From an uncultured Eubacteriales bacterium (GTDB taxonomy: Bacteria; Bacillota; Clostridia; Christensenellales; UBA1242), in the NCBI GenBank assembly GCA_900557645.1, contig USSZ01000001.1, positions 1 through 52,181 of the forward strand: a DNA stretch of 52,181 nt. Reading direction: 5' to 3'. The notes under the pieces are model-generated. The model was given only the letters and a program-made list of their open reading frames with translations. It was not told where the DNA came from and made no database searches. The stretch's first letter is position 1. The number at the start of each line of letters is the position of its first letter. Both the position numbers and the translations under genes were made by a program. Shown here piece by piece: positions 1 through 7,418 of the stretch.

Positions 1-59
1 ATTATTAAATATAATTATTTTATTAAAAAAATGCTTGAAAAAAAGTAAATAAAAAGGGG

Positions 60-88
60 ATAAATAAAAAACCTAAATAAATATTTAG
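60..88 (-). terminator. Probable terminator of the small Leu/Asn-rich gene
   Basis: On the minus strand a CTAAAT/ATTTAG hairpin with a four-base loop (73-88) is followed by a T-rich run. It lies just past the stop codon of the 63-residue gene. The stem is weak and has no G+C core, so the call is tentative. Confidence 0.35.
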
Positions 89-106
89 ACTTTAAAAAAA
101 TAAATT

Positions 107-298
107 TTAAAAGAATGAATTTATACTTTGTCCTGGACAAGTATTTTGATTGCAACAATTAAATCCATTATTATAATTGTTATTATTTAAAGCAAGAAGT
201 AGTAAAAGCAAAAAATTTGTATTTGTATTAAGGTTTGTGTCTGTTGCTTTTGTTATAACCGACAGAAGAAGTGCAAATAGAATTGCTTGATTGTTCAT
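107..298 (-). CDS. Small Leu/Asn-rich protein with a Cys-containing tail, unknown function
   Basis: A 63-residue protein that I do not recognise. A hydrophobic N-terminal stretch (about residues 5-16) is followed by a Thr/Asn-rich linker, a run of leucines (about 30-36), an Asn/Tyr-rich segment, and a tail with three cysteines (CCNQNTC). The start is well supported: GGGAGG lies seven bases upstream of the ATG on the minus strand. Small proteins of this composition (hydrophobic, Asn-rich, Cys at the end) are common among spore-coat or spore-surface proteins, but that is only an analogy. It is transcribed divergently from the ArsR gene. The length and the good ribosome site argue that it is real rather than a chance frame. 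Confidence 0.55.
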   Translation of the reverse strand: MNNQAILFALLLSVITKATDTNLNTNTNFLLLLLLALNNNNYNNGFNCCNQNTCPGQSINSFF

Positions 299-460
299 AA
301 TATCCTCCCAATTTACATAATTCTTTACAATGTGTCAAAATAAAACATATTATTATTTTGAATTTTTCTTCTGTGAATGTAACATTAAAAATGTAGAAAA
401 GATTAGATAGTTTTTGGCAAATTAATCTATAGGTATAAAACTGATGCTAATCATGGAAGA

Positions 461-542
461 CAAAGAGAATTCTTTGAAGTGTGCCAGCACAAATTTTGAA
501 TTGATTTCAAAATTGACTTCCTACAAGTTTATTTATGAGGTC
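461..542 (+). promoter_or_regulatory. Hairpin-rich leader or operator region upstream of the ArsR gene
   Basis: Consecutive inverted repeats lie in the 277-base divergent intergenic region: CAAAGA/TCTTTG (461-476), the palindrome TGTGC-CA-GCACA (480-491), a perfect 9-base pair of arms AATTTTGAA/TTCAAAATT with five-base loop (492-514), and GACTTC/GAGGTC with one G-U pair (515-542). They could be a structured 5' leader, or operators, since ArsR proteins bind imperfect palindromes. I could not identify a convincing promoter in front of them, and no known riboswitch class was recognised. Confidence 0.35.
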
Positions 543-575
543 AAAACTTAAAGTGTTACTAAAATAGGAGGAATT

Positions 576-911
576 ATGCAAAATAAATTTTTATTATTAT
601 CAGAAAGAAATAGGAGAGATATATTGTCGGCTTTGCCACAAGAACAAGATATATCCAAACTTGCAGATTATTTTCAAAATTTTTCTGATTCGACAAGAAT
701 AAAAATATTGACGTGCTTGTCTATGATGAATATGTGTGTTAATGATATTTCAACTGTGCTTGGAATAAATCAAACAACAATATCGCATCAACTTAAACAG
801 TTAAAAGATCAGAATATCGTTTCTTATAAAAGAGATGGAAAAATTCTAGTATATTATTTAACAAATAACAATGTTAATGATATGATGATGTATGCAATAA
901 ATGCTTTTTAG
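576..911 (+). CDS. ArsR-family winged-helix transcriptional regulator
   Basis: A 111-residue protein with the ArsR/SmtB layout: a helix with DSTRIKILTCL (about 38-48), the segment MCVNDISTVLGI, the recognition helix NQTTISHQLKQLKD, and the wing KRDGKILVYYL. ArsR proteins are dimeric repressors released by metals or other signals. The classical metal site ELCVCDL reads MCVNDIS here, so only one of the two cysteines remains and classical As/Cd sensing is doubtful. AGGAGG stands just before the ATG. Hairpins upstream may be its own operator. No transporter or detoxification gene is adjacent, so the target is unknown; autoregulation is the simplest guess. Confidence 0.85.
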   Translation: MQNKFLLLSERNRRDILSALPQEQDISKLADYFQNFSDSTRIKILTCLSMMNMCVNDISTVLGINQTTISHQLKQLKDQNIVSYKRDGKILVYYLTNNNVNDMMMYAINAF

Positions 912-1041
912 TCTATATATTCCATATACAATATTAATAGTTTTTAATTTTTATATTTTTATTTTAATTAATCAAATGAGATTATTGATATACTTGACAT
1001 TTGTTGCTGATAGTGTCATACTAAAACAAATGGAGCAAAAA

Positions 1042-1506
1042 ATGAAAAGGATTATAGAAACTTTAAATAGTATGTCTTTTGATTTGCCAGAAGGCTATGC
1101 AGTTGCGAAGGATAAATATGATATTCAAAATGGTCAAGGTTTTATAAATAATGAAAATTATTTATCAAAAGACGGAAAAGTTATCTCTTTTTTTGAAATT
1201 CATAGAGATCCAGATGAATTTTTGGAATATTATACTTCACTTGCAGAAAAATATAACAGTGTAACAGATAGGTATGAACTTATTAATCAATTTTCTTTAA
1301 AAGTAAATGATTTTAATTTCCCTGTTTTTGTAATTAAGGGTTATAGAGAAAAATTAATGTATCTTGTTCAAGTATTTATTAATTGTGGGGATTGCATGGG
1401 TTGCTTTATGATTTATGTTGATAAATATGATAGTGATGTAAAAAAATTAATTAACATGAATCCATTAATGAAAGATCTAGTTAAAATTTTAAGGACTGTG
1501 GAGTAA
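1042..1506 (+). CDS. Conserved-looking hypothetical cytosolic protein
   Basis: Not recognised. The frame is open from 901, but the ATG at 1042 is preferred: GGAG lies six bases upstream, and the translation before it is a hydrophobic AT-derived stretch. This gives about 154 residues. Visible features are a central alpha/beta pattern, a CGDCMGCF segment (three cysteines in seven residues) and a C-terminal helix. There is no signal peptide. It ends two bases before queH, so it is probably co-transcribed with queH and lepB. The clustered cysteines could bind metal, but no family is known to me. Confidence 0.6.
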   Translation: MKRIIETLNSMSFDLPEGYAVAKDKYDIQNGQGFINNENYLSKDGKVISFFEIHRDPDEFLEYYTSLAEKYNSVTDRYELINQFSLKVNDFNFPVFVIKGYREKLMYLVQVFINCGDCMGCFMIYVDKYDSDVKKLINMNPLMKDLVKILRTVE

Positions 1507-1508
1507 AA

Positions 1509-2045
1509 ATGAAACCTAAATTATTATTGCATAGTTGCTGTGGCCCTTGTAGCACCCAGGTAATAGATGTGCTTAAAAATGATTATGATATAACCATTTA
1601 TTACTATAATCCTAATATAGATACTGATGAAGAGTTTTATCACAGATATAATGAACAAAAAAGATACTGTAAGGAAGTTAATATTCCTGTTATAGATGAT
1701 GGTTATCAACCCAATGAATTTTATTCATCTGTAAAAGGACTTGAAGAAGAAAAAGAGGGTGGGGCAAGATGTCCAGTTTGTTTTAAACTTCGTTTAGTTA
1801 AGACAGCAAGAAAAGCCAAAGAACTTGGCTATGATATTTTTGGAACAACACTTACTGTTAGTCCACATAAAAATTCTGAAATAATTAATGCAATAGGACT
1901 TGCAGTGGCAGAAGAAGAACACATTGATTTTTTAGTTGGAAATTATAAAAAGAAAGACGGTTATAAGAAGAGTATTGAATTTTCAAAAAAATATAATTTA
2001 TATAGACAAAATTATTGTGGGTGTAAATTTTCAAAAAACAATTAG
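1509..2045 (+). CDS. queH: Epoxyqueuosine reductase QueH
   Basis: A 178-residue protein of the QueH (DUF208) family, which performs the last step of queuosine synthesis, reducing epoxyqueuosine in tRNA, and replaces the cobalamin enzyme QueG. The family's cysteines are present: CC at 10-11 and C14 in HSCCGPC, C88 and C91 in RCPVCF, and C170 and C172 in YRQNYCGC. These bind an Fe-S cluster and a second metal. Length matches the shorter family members. It sits between an orphan two bases upstream and lepB nine bases downstream. No other queuosine genes are in the window, so the cell may salvage precursors or encode them elsewhere. Confidence 0.93.
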   Translation: MKPKLLLHSCCGPCSTQVIDVLKNDYDITIYYYNPNIDTDEEFYHRYNEQKRYCKEVNIPVIDDGYQPNEFYSSVKGLEEEKEGGARCPVCFKLRLVKTARKAKELGYDIFGTTLTVSPHKNSEIINAIGLAVAEEEHIDFLVGNYKKKDGYKKSIEFSKKYNLYRQNYCGCKFSKNN

Positions 2046-2054
2046 GAGAAAACG

Positions 2055-2888
2055 TTGGAAAATAATAAAATATATTATGAATATTATAAAGATGAAAAAG
2101 AAGAAAGAATATCACAACGAATATTTTTTATATTTGTCTTTATCTTACTTCTTTTTTATGCAATATTATTTGTTACAAATATTGCTTTTCAACAAAATTA
2201 TAGATACATCACAATTAATGGAATGTCTATGCAACCAACGTTAAACCCTGATCCTGTTATTATAGATGGTAACGCAGTTCAAGATGGAGTTTATATAAAA
2301 TTAACGCAAGATGTTACTTATAATGATATAGTAATTATTGATAAAACAGAACCAGGAGCAACAAAACCAATGACTATTATTAAAAGGGCACTTGCTTTTG
2401 GTGGCGATAAAATAAGTATTACAAAAGTAAAGATTGAAGGACAAGCATTATCTAGTTATAGATTTATGAGAATTAAAGAAGGAACGACTCAAGTAGAAGT
2501 CCTTTATGAAGACTATATAAAAAGTTATGATTTATGGGATTTATTTAGTTCAGTAAATGATAATGGTATTGAATATGAGGAATATTTTTATCAACAATTT
2601 ATTGTTGGTCAATCTGTGCAAGAATATTATGTAGAAGGTGTAGGAATGGTTAAATTCTACGAAATACAGGAAGGACATTTGTTCTTTATGGGAGATAATA
2701 GAACAGGAAGCACTGACGCAAGAATGAGTGGAACAGAACCAACAACAAAAATAGTGGGAAGGGTTGTTTCAATAGTTCATAATTCTACAAGTTATCAAAA
2801 TAGCATATTTTGGTGGTTCGGTCGAGTTAAGGAATTTTTTGTCATAATATGGAATGAAATAATTGAATATTTTGCATGGCCATATTAA
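2055..2888 (+). CDS. lepB: Signal peptidase I
   Basis: A type I signal peptidase of 277 residues that cleaves signal peptides from exported proteins on the outer face of the membrane. One N-terminal membrane segment (about 23-45) is followed by the catalytic Ser58 in GMSMQPT, the general-base Lys110 in IIKRALAFGGDK, and the late motif FFMGDNRTGSTDAR. The start is TTG at 2055, five bases after AGGAGAA; no ATG fits better. A roughly 70-residue insertion lies between the Lys motif and the GDNR motif. A second hydrophobic stretch at the extreme C-terminus (FFVIIWNEIIEYFAW) is unusual. Likely in one transcript with queH. Confidence 0.92.
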   Translation: MENNKIYYEYYKDEKEERISQRIFFIFVFILLLFYAILFVTNIAFQQNYRYITINGMSMQPTLNPDPVIIDGNAVQDGVYIKLTQDVTYNDIVIIDKTEPGATKPMTIIKRALAFGGDKISITKVKIEGQALSSYRFMRIKEGTTQVEVLYEDYIKSYDLWDLFSSVNDNGIEYEEYFYQQFIVGQSVQEYYVEGVGMVKFYEIQEGHLFFMGDNRTGSTDARMSGTEPTTKIVGRVVSIVHNSTSYQNSIFWWFGRVKEFFVIIWNEIIEYFAWPY

Positions 2889-2893
2889 ATTAG

Positions 2894-2922
2894 TTGTAAT
2901 TTTAATGAAAATATGTTATTAT
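2894..2922 (+). promoter_or_regulatory. Probable sigma-A promoter of hup
   Basis: TTGTAA (2894-2899), 17-base spacer, TATTAT (2917-2922), followed by the palindrome ACCTAGGT before the hup ribosome site. Confidence 0.55.
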
Positions 2923-2961
2923 AGACCTAGGTGAAAACCAAATAAAAGGAGAATATGATAG

Positions 2962-3237
2962 ATGAATAAACAACAATTTATCAAAGCATTTGCTGAAAAG
3001 GCTAACTTCACTCAAAAAGATGCAGGAATTGCTTTTGAAGCAATGGCAGCAACAATTGCTGAAACATTAAAAACTGGAGAAAAAATTCAAATTGCTGGTT
3101 TTGGAACATTTGAAATGAAGAAAAGAGCCGCTAGAGAAGGAATTAATCCTTTAACAAAAGAAAAGGTTACAATTCCTGCTTGCAGTGCCCCATCTTTTAA
3201 ATTTGGGAATAGTTTTAAAGACACAGTAAATAAATAA
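2962..3237 (+). CDS. hup: HU-family DNA-binding protein
   Basis: A 91-residue histone-like HU protein, the dimeric nucleoid protein that bends DNA without strong sequence preference. It starts MNKQQFIKAFAEKA and shows the family's GFGTFEMKKRAAREGINP beta-arm region (about 46-63), with the conserved Pro that intercalates in DNA. Length is normal. It has its own promoter and is closed by a strong terminator, so it is monocistronic. GGAG ends ten bases before the ATG; a five-codon frame (ATG at 2955) begins closer to the same ribosome site and overlaps the start, probably by chance. Confidence 0.95.
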   Translation: MNKQQFIKAFAEKANFTQKDAGIAFEAMAATIAETLKTGEKIQIAGFGTFEMKKRAAREGINPLTKEKVTIPACSAPSFKFGNSFKDTVNK

Positions 3238-3238
3238 A

Positions 3239-3265
3239 AAAAGCCAGTTTTAAAACTGGCTTTTT
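3239..3265 (+). terminator. Terminator of hup
   Basis: A perfect palindromic stem AAGCCAGTTTT/AAAACTGGCTT directly after the hup stop codon, followed by a T run. Confidence 0.9.
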
Positions 3266-3295
3266 CATGAATTAACTAAAAATATATGATGATAT

Positions 3296-3390
3296 TTTAA
3301 TAAGTTTACCTAATATGTATGTTTTTATCATCTATTTAATAGTCATTCGTGTTAAACATTACTTGCTAGGTTTTATGATAACTTATTAAA
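3296..3390. repeat. Distant inverted repeat in an intergenic region
   Basis: Arms TTTAATAAGTT (3296-3306) and AACTTATTAAA (3380-3390) are perfect 11-base complements. Inside them ACCTA (3308-3312) and TAGGT (3367-3371) also pair. The element lies upstream of the promoter of the next gene, so it would not be in that transcript. It may be a looping operator or a small structured RNA. Confidence 0.4.
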
Positions 3391-3415
3391 GTTATAAAAA
3401 ATGATAAATTGAATG

Positions 3416-3444
3416 TTGAAAGTTTATTAAATATATGCTATACT
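3416..3444 (+). promoter_or_regulatory. Sigma-A promoter of the orphan at 3463
   Basis: TTGAAA (3416-3421), 17-base spacer, TATACT (3439-3444). The predicted transcription start near 3451 lies between the possible start codon at 3409 and the one at 3463, which decides for 3463. Confidence 0.65.
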
Positions 3445-3462
3445 CAAAAAGAAGAGGTTAAG

Positions 3463-4131
3463 ATGTATAAATTTAAAGATGAACTAGATATGTTTTATTA
3501 TATAAAACCCTTTTCTTTAGGGACTTATAATTGTGATAATTCTAGTCGTGCAGAGAAAATTTTAAAAGAAGGAATAAATCTTATAAAACATTATAATCTT
3601 GAATTATTTATTACTCCAATGGGTGATTATAAAGATTTATCTCGCCATGAATTTAAGAAAATGTTCAATAGTGGTTATGTTGTGCTTATCGCAGTGCCAA
3701 AAGAAATAGGATTTCAAAAAGATGAAAATTTTCAAGATGGAGAAAGCAAGGTTGATAGTGAATTTTCTGCTTTGTTTGAATTAGGTTATGATGGAATAGT
3801 GTCTGCCAATATGAAGGAATATAAAAAAGCATTAGATATTTTTAAAAATAAAAATAGAACTGGAAAAATTCCAACACAATATATTTTAGGTTATGTTGAT
3901 GTTGAAAATGATGAGTTTTTTGTTAATGGAAATTCTATATATGCTACACTAGATAAAGATAAAATTGAAGAATTTATAAAACCACAATTAGAATTTTTAA
4001 ATAAGGAAATGAGAAGTGGTGATTATATAATGCATGAGCCAATAAAATATTTGACTTTATCTTTAAAAAATGTTGCATGGAAAGATGAAGAAAATAATTC
4101 TGAAGATGATGATGGGTTTGAGAATGAATAA
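3463..4131 (+). CDS. Orphan protein, possible ADP-ribosyltransferase-like fold
   Basis: A protein of about 222 residues that I cannot place firmly. The start at 3463 follows an AAGAGG ribosome site and a sigma-A promoter. No signal peptide or membrane segment is seen. The order of motifs is reminiscent of small ADP-ribosyltransferase-fold proteins: a SSRAEKILKEG helix (residues about 28-38), then a strand with LFITPMGDY, a strand with GYVVLIAVPKEIGF, and late IPTQYILGYVD. Catalytic residues cannot be assigned, so this is only a hint. The C-terminus is very acidic (residues about 205-222). It is monocistronic, closed by a terminator. Confidence 0.5.
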   Translation: MYKFKDELDMFYYIKPFSLGTYNCDNSSRAEKILKEGINLIKHYNLELFITPMGDYKDLSRHEFKKMFNSGYVVLIAVPKEIGFQKDENFQDGESKVDSEFSALFELGYDGIVSANMKEYKKALDIFKNKNRTGKIPTQYILGYVDVENDEFFVNGNSIYATLDKDKIEEFIKPQLEFLNKEMRSGDYIMHEPIKYLTLSLKNVAWKDEENNSEDDDGFENE

Positions 4132-4159
4132 AAAAGACTTTTTAAAAGTCTTTTTTTTA
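4131..4159 (+). terminator. Terminator of the orphan at 3463
   Basis: AAAAAGACTTT/AAAGTCTTTTT hairpin overlapping the stop codon region, followed by eight T. Confidence 0.85.
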
Positions 4160-4215
4160 TTGAAGTTTTAATTTTAAAATTAATAAAATTAAAGCAAAAA
4201 AATATATGAGTTATT

Positions 4216-4809
4216 TTATTTATTTATATTATTTAGATCAAATTTTACATATCCTTTTGGATAACTGCATAAAGGACAATAATCCCAAGCCTGTTTGCTT
4301 TCTTCAGTGTAACCACAATTTGAGCATTCCCAAATGATTTTTTCATTTGATTTATAAATTGATTTATTGTCAAACATGATGGCAAGTTTGTTTAATTTTT
4401 TTGAATTATTTATATTTGAGATAGCAATTAATTTAAAAATTTTTTCAATTTTTTCATATCCTTCATCTTTTGCAATTTTTGCAAAATGAGTATATATGTT
4501 TTTGGCCTCATATTCTTCTATTTCTGCAGAATCTTTTAAACTTGAATTTAATTTTTGTGATTCAAAAGGATATCCTGCTTCAATGTTTATATTTTCCTTT
4601 TGTTGTGAAAGTTCTTTCAGCATGGCATCATAAATTATTGATGCGTGAGCCATTTTATTTTTCGCTATTTCTTTAATTTGTAATGATATAAAAAACATAT
4701 TTTCTTTCTCTGCTGATTTAGCAATAAATTGAAGTCTTGCACCATCTTGACATACTCCAGCAAATGTTCTAGCCAAACATTCTTTAGTTTTACTCTCTTT
4801 AAAATTCAT
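4216..4809 (-). CDS. Rubrerythrin-like protein with a degenerate diiron site
   Basis: A 197-residue protein with the rubrerythrin layout: a ferritin-like four-helix domain (about 5-145) and a C-terminal rubredoxin-type domain with C162, C165, C178 and C181 (WECSNCGY ... YCPLCSYPKGY). Rubrerythrins reduce peroxide in anaerobes through a diiron centre. By motif alignment several iron ligands are replaced: the first-helix Glu of FAGESQ is Val19 (FAGVCQ), the second-helix ExxH keeps only His55, and the last-helix Glu residues are Asn132 and Asn135. Glu residues of the third helix (96-101) remain. Peroxidase activity is therefore doubtful. The start at 4809 is chosen because AAGGAG precedes it; an upstream ATG at 4863 has no such site. 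Confidence 0.8.
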   Translation of the reverse strand: MNFKESKTKECLARTFAGVCQDGARLQFIAKSAEKENMFFISLQIKEIAKNKMAHASIIYDAMLKELSQQKENINIEAGYPFESQKLNSSLKDSAEIEEYEAKNIYTHFAKIAKDEGYEKIEKIFKLIAISNINNSKKLNKLAIMFDNKSIYKSNEKIIWECSNCGYTEESKQAWDYCPLCSYPKGYVKFDLNNINK

Positions 4810-4924
4810 AAAATACTCCTTTTCACCTTTTTTATTATTCCTAATAAAAAAGATATTAAACATTTGATTTTTTGTTTAAAAAAATGTAATATTAAATTAA
4901 AGAAATAAAAGGTAGGGTGGAAGT

Positions 4925-5668
4925 TTGAAAGTAAATAATAAATTGGAACTTGAAAATGTTCAAAGATACCATTATGTTTTAATAGGCTTTTCTGATTTTA
5001 AAAAAGTGTTAAAAAAATTAACAGACTTATTAAAGTTTTATAGAATTGAATATCAGGGTAAGGTTTCTGGTAAAGAAGTTATTTATGATGTGCCAAATAA
5101 CTTATTGTCTGATTCAGGAATAGTATTATCAAAACAATATGAAGACGGAAAGATAATGCTTAAGGTTCGAAAAATAAGTCAACTTCCAGGCGAAATGAAA
5201 CGTCCAAGCAAAAAGTTTATGCTTGGAGAACTTGAAACTGATGCAGAACCAAGAGATTTTTCTTTGCAGATATCATCAGCGATAGAAAACTCCTTTGCAG
5301 CAACATTTACAGTTGACCTAGATTCTTTTGTTAAACAAACAGTTCCAAAGATACAAATAGATGTAAATTCTCAAAAATATCTTATAATAGGTGGAACAGG
5401 TTATAGGGCAATTATGCTTTATGAAACAGCAATCTATAAAGATATTAAAACAGGTAAAAAAGTTAGTCGTGATGGTATAACATTACAATTAAATAATGAT
5501 GAGGAAAGTCAAGAAGAAAATGCAAAAATTCTTGATTTGATTGACAGAGAAATAAAAGAACTTGCACTTTATAATGTATCAAGATTTGAAATCGCACAAA
5601 AACTTTTGTATCCAAAACCAATAGAACCAGATGAAGAAGATCGATTTACTGACGAAGAGGAAGAGTGA
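4925..5668 (+). CDS. CYTH-like domain protein, unknown substrate
   Basis: A 247-residue protein with features of the CYTH/triphosphate-tunnel group, which bind or hydrolyse triphosphates. Residues about 55-85 (IYDVPNNLLSDSGIVL ... IMLKVRKI) resemble the family's segment in which a strand and a 'dropped or dangling' helix lead into charged tunnel strands. Later LYETAIYKDIKTGKK and the helix LIDREIKEL also fit. The N-terminal ExExK signature is not clear, so the assignment is moderate at best. TTG at 4925 is the likely start, with GGGTGG about six bases upstream. The acidic C-terminus is low complexity. It is followed at once by a terminator, so it is a single-gene unit. Confidence 0.45.
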   Translation: MKVNNKLELENVQRYHYVLIGFSDFKKVLKKLTDLLKFYRIEYQGKVSGKEVIYDVPNNLLSDSGIVLSKQYEDGKIMLKVRKISQLPGEMKRPSKKFMLGELETDAEPRDFSLQISSAIENSFAATFTVDLDSFVKQTVPKIQIDVNSQKYLIIGGTGYRAIMLYETAIYKDIKTGKKVSRDGITLQLNNDEESQEENAKILDLIDREIKELALYNVSRFEIAQKLLYPKPIEPDEEDRFTDEEEE

Positions 5669-5681
5669 AATAAAATTAATT

Positions 5682-5710
5682 AAAAAGGCTATAAAGATAT
5701 AGTCTTTTTT
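5682..5710 (+). terminator. Terminator of the CYTH-like gene
   Basis: AAAAAGGCTATA/TATAGTCTTTTT stem with one G-U pair and a four-base loop, then T. Confidence 0.8.
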
Positions 5711-5782
5711 ATTTATTAATGAAATTAAAAAATGCTTTTTAATTAATGCGTTTGTTGATAAATCAAAGCATATAAATAAGAC

Positions 5783-7249
5783 TTGTCTCATAAATATAAC
5801 GTAGTGAAGACAAATTTAACATTTAAAAACAAATTTTGCTATGGTATAGGTGGGCTTGGATATAGTTCAATGTCACAAACATTGAACAGTTTTATTATGT
5901 TTTTTGCAACTGCAGTAATGGGAATTTCTGGTTCATTAGTTGGAATAGCAATAGCAATTTCGTCATTATGGGACGGAGTAAGTGATCCTTTGGTAGGTTA
6001 TCTTTCAGACAATACAAAGAATAAATTTTTTGGCAAACGTTTAGGTTTTATGTTCTTTGGTATTTTTGTAATTGCATTTTTAAATATTTGCATTTGGTCA
6101 ATGCCTGCAAGTATGCCAGAGATAGCAAAGTTTCTATGGCTTCTTATTGGAATGTTAGCAATTGAGACTGCAAATACTTGTTTTGGGACACCATATTCTG
6201 CTCTTGCGATAGATATTGCTCCTGATTATAACGAACAATCAAAAGTTCAGAGTTTTAAAACAGTTTTCAATATAATAGGAATGATTTTACCTAATATTTT
6301 GATGTATTTTTTTATGTCTTCGATATCACTTAGTATTCAAACACAATATACTCAAGAAGGCTATATAAAAATTGCATGTATAAACTCTGGTCTTTTAATA
6401 TTATTTGGACTTATTACAATTTTTTCTACTCTGCGATATGTAAGAAAAAACAATATTTATAGTTTAGACTCACCAAAGGAAAAATTTAATTTTACAAAGT
6501 TAATGACAGGTTATTTTAGTATTTTAAAGAAAAAGAATTTTCGTGTTGTTATATTAGGTTATTCATTTGCAACAATATCTTCGGCTTTTTTAACTTCGGT
6601 TGGAATGCATCTTTTCACTTATTGTTATCATTTTTCAAGCACGCAAATATCAATTGTGCTAATTTCCTTATTTGGTGGAGCAATTGCTTCTCAACCATTA
6701 TGGGTCTATTTATCGAAGAGAATTGAAAAGAAAAGAGCACTTATAATATCTCTTTCAACAATAGTTATAGGTATATTTTTAACAGTAATAACATTTTTAT
6801 TTAGAGATTTTGTAAGTTCACTTGTTATGTTTTATATTGCTATACCTTGCTTGGTTTTTTGTGGTATTGGTGCAGGGGCAATGTATTCCCTTCCTTTTTC
6901 AATGTATGCAGATGCAGTAACACTTGAAATATTTAAAACGGGTCAAAATAATGCAGGTTCATACACGGGATATTTTACTTTTACGTATAATCTTGCAAAT
7001 TCTATAGCACTTCTTATAATAGGATTTTTATTAGATATAATAAAATTTGATTCTACTCAACCTGTTCAAGCGATGTCAGTTCAAAACGGACTGGGTCTAA
7101 TAGTGTTTTTTGGTTGCACAATATTTCTTTCTCTTGCAATAATGGTATTTTCAAAATTTTCAATTAAAAGGTCAGATGTTTTAAAAGTTCAAATGGCATC
7201 ATTATCTGATGATAATAAAAAACAAAGAATTGTAAACAATAAAACTTAA
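5783..7249 (+). CDS. GPH-family MFS transporter (sugar-cation symporter type)
   Basis: A 488-residue membrane protein with about twelve membrane segments. The segment SLWDGVSDPLVGYLSDNT (about 61-78), followed by FGKRLGFMFFG, is the signature of the glycoside-pentoside-hexuronide (GPH, MFS_2) group, which imports sugars with Na+ or H+. A second conserved region reads NTCFGTPYSALAIDIAPDYNEQ. Substrate cannot be told, as no sugar enzymes are adjacent. The start is uncertain: TTG at 5783 has no ribosome site, and GTG at 5804 is an alternative just before the conserved part. TATAAA at 5771-5776 would place transcription start near the TTG. No terminator is visible behind it. Confidence 0.85.
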   Translation: MSHKYNVVKTNLTFKNKFCYGIGGLGYSSMSQTLNSFIMFFATAVMGISGSLVGIAIAISSLWDGVSDPLVGYLSDNTKNKFFGKRLGFMFFGIFVIAFLNICIWSMPASMPEIAKFLWLLIGMLAIETANTCFGTPYSALAIDIAPDYNEQSKVQSFKTVFNIIGMILPNILMYFFMSSISLSIQTQYTQEGYIKIACINSGLLILFGLITIFSTLRYVRKNNIYSLDSPKEKFNFTKLMTGYFSILKKKNFRVVILGYSFATISSAFLTSVGMHLFTYCYHFSSTQISIVLISLFGGAIASQPLWVYLSKRIEKKRALIISLSTIVIGIFLTVITFLFRDFVSSLVMFYIAIPCLVFCGIGAGAMYSLPFSMYADAVTLEIFKTGQNNAGSYTGYFTFTYNLANSIALLIIGFLLDIIKFDSTQPVQAMSVQNGLGLIVFFGCTIFLSLAIMVFSKFSIKRSDVLKVQMASLSDDNKKQRIVNNKT

Positions 7250-7418
7250 TAATATTTTATAATGTTATTCTACCATTCAGAAATATAGTAGTTAGTATTT
7301 TGAAATTCATAATTTCATTTTTAATGGTTAATTTTGAAATAATTTCACAAAATATTATTATAAATATTTAGGTTTAAAATTTCGTTTATATTTTATAAAT
7401 AAATACAAAGAGGCACAT

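Noticed and set aside
480..491. TGTGCCAGCACA as a hairpin
   Set aside because: The two-base loop is too short to fold; it is treated as a palindrome only.
901..1041. N-terminal extension of the orphan at 1042
   Set aside because: The translated part is a hydrophobic AT-derived stretch overlapping the ArsR stop region; GGAG precedes the ATG at 1042.
2955..2969. Five-codon frame overlapping the hup start
   Set aside because: Its ATG is only three bases from the GGAG, too near for use, and very short frames arise by chance.
3409..3462. N-terminal extension of the orphan at 3463
   Set aside because: The promoter TTGAAA-17-TATACT lies inside it and the ribosome site stands before 3463.
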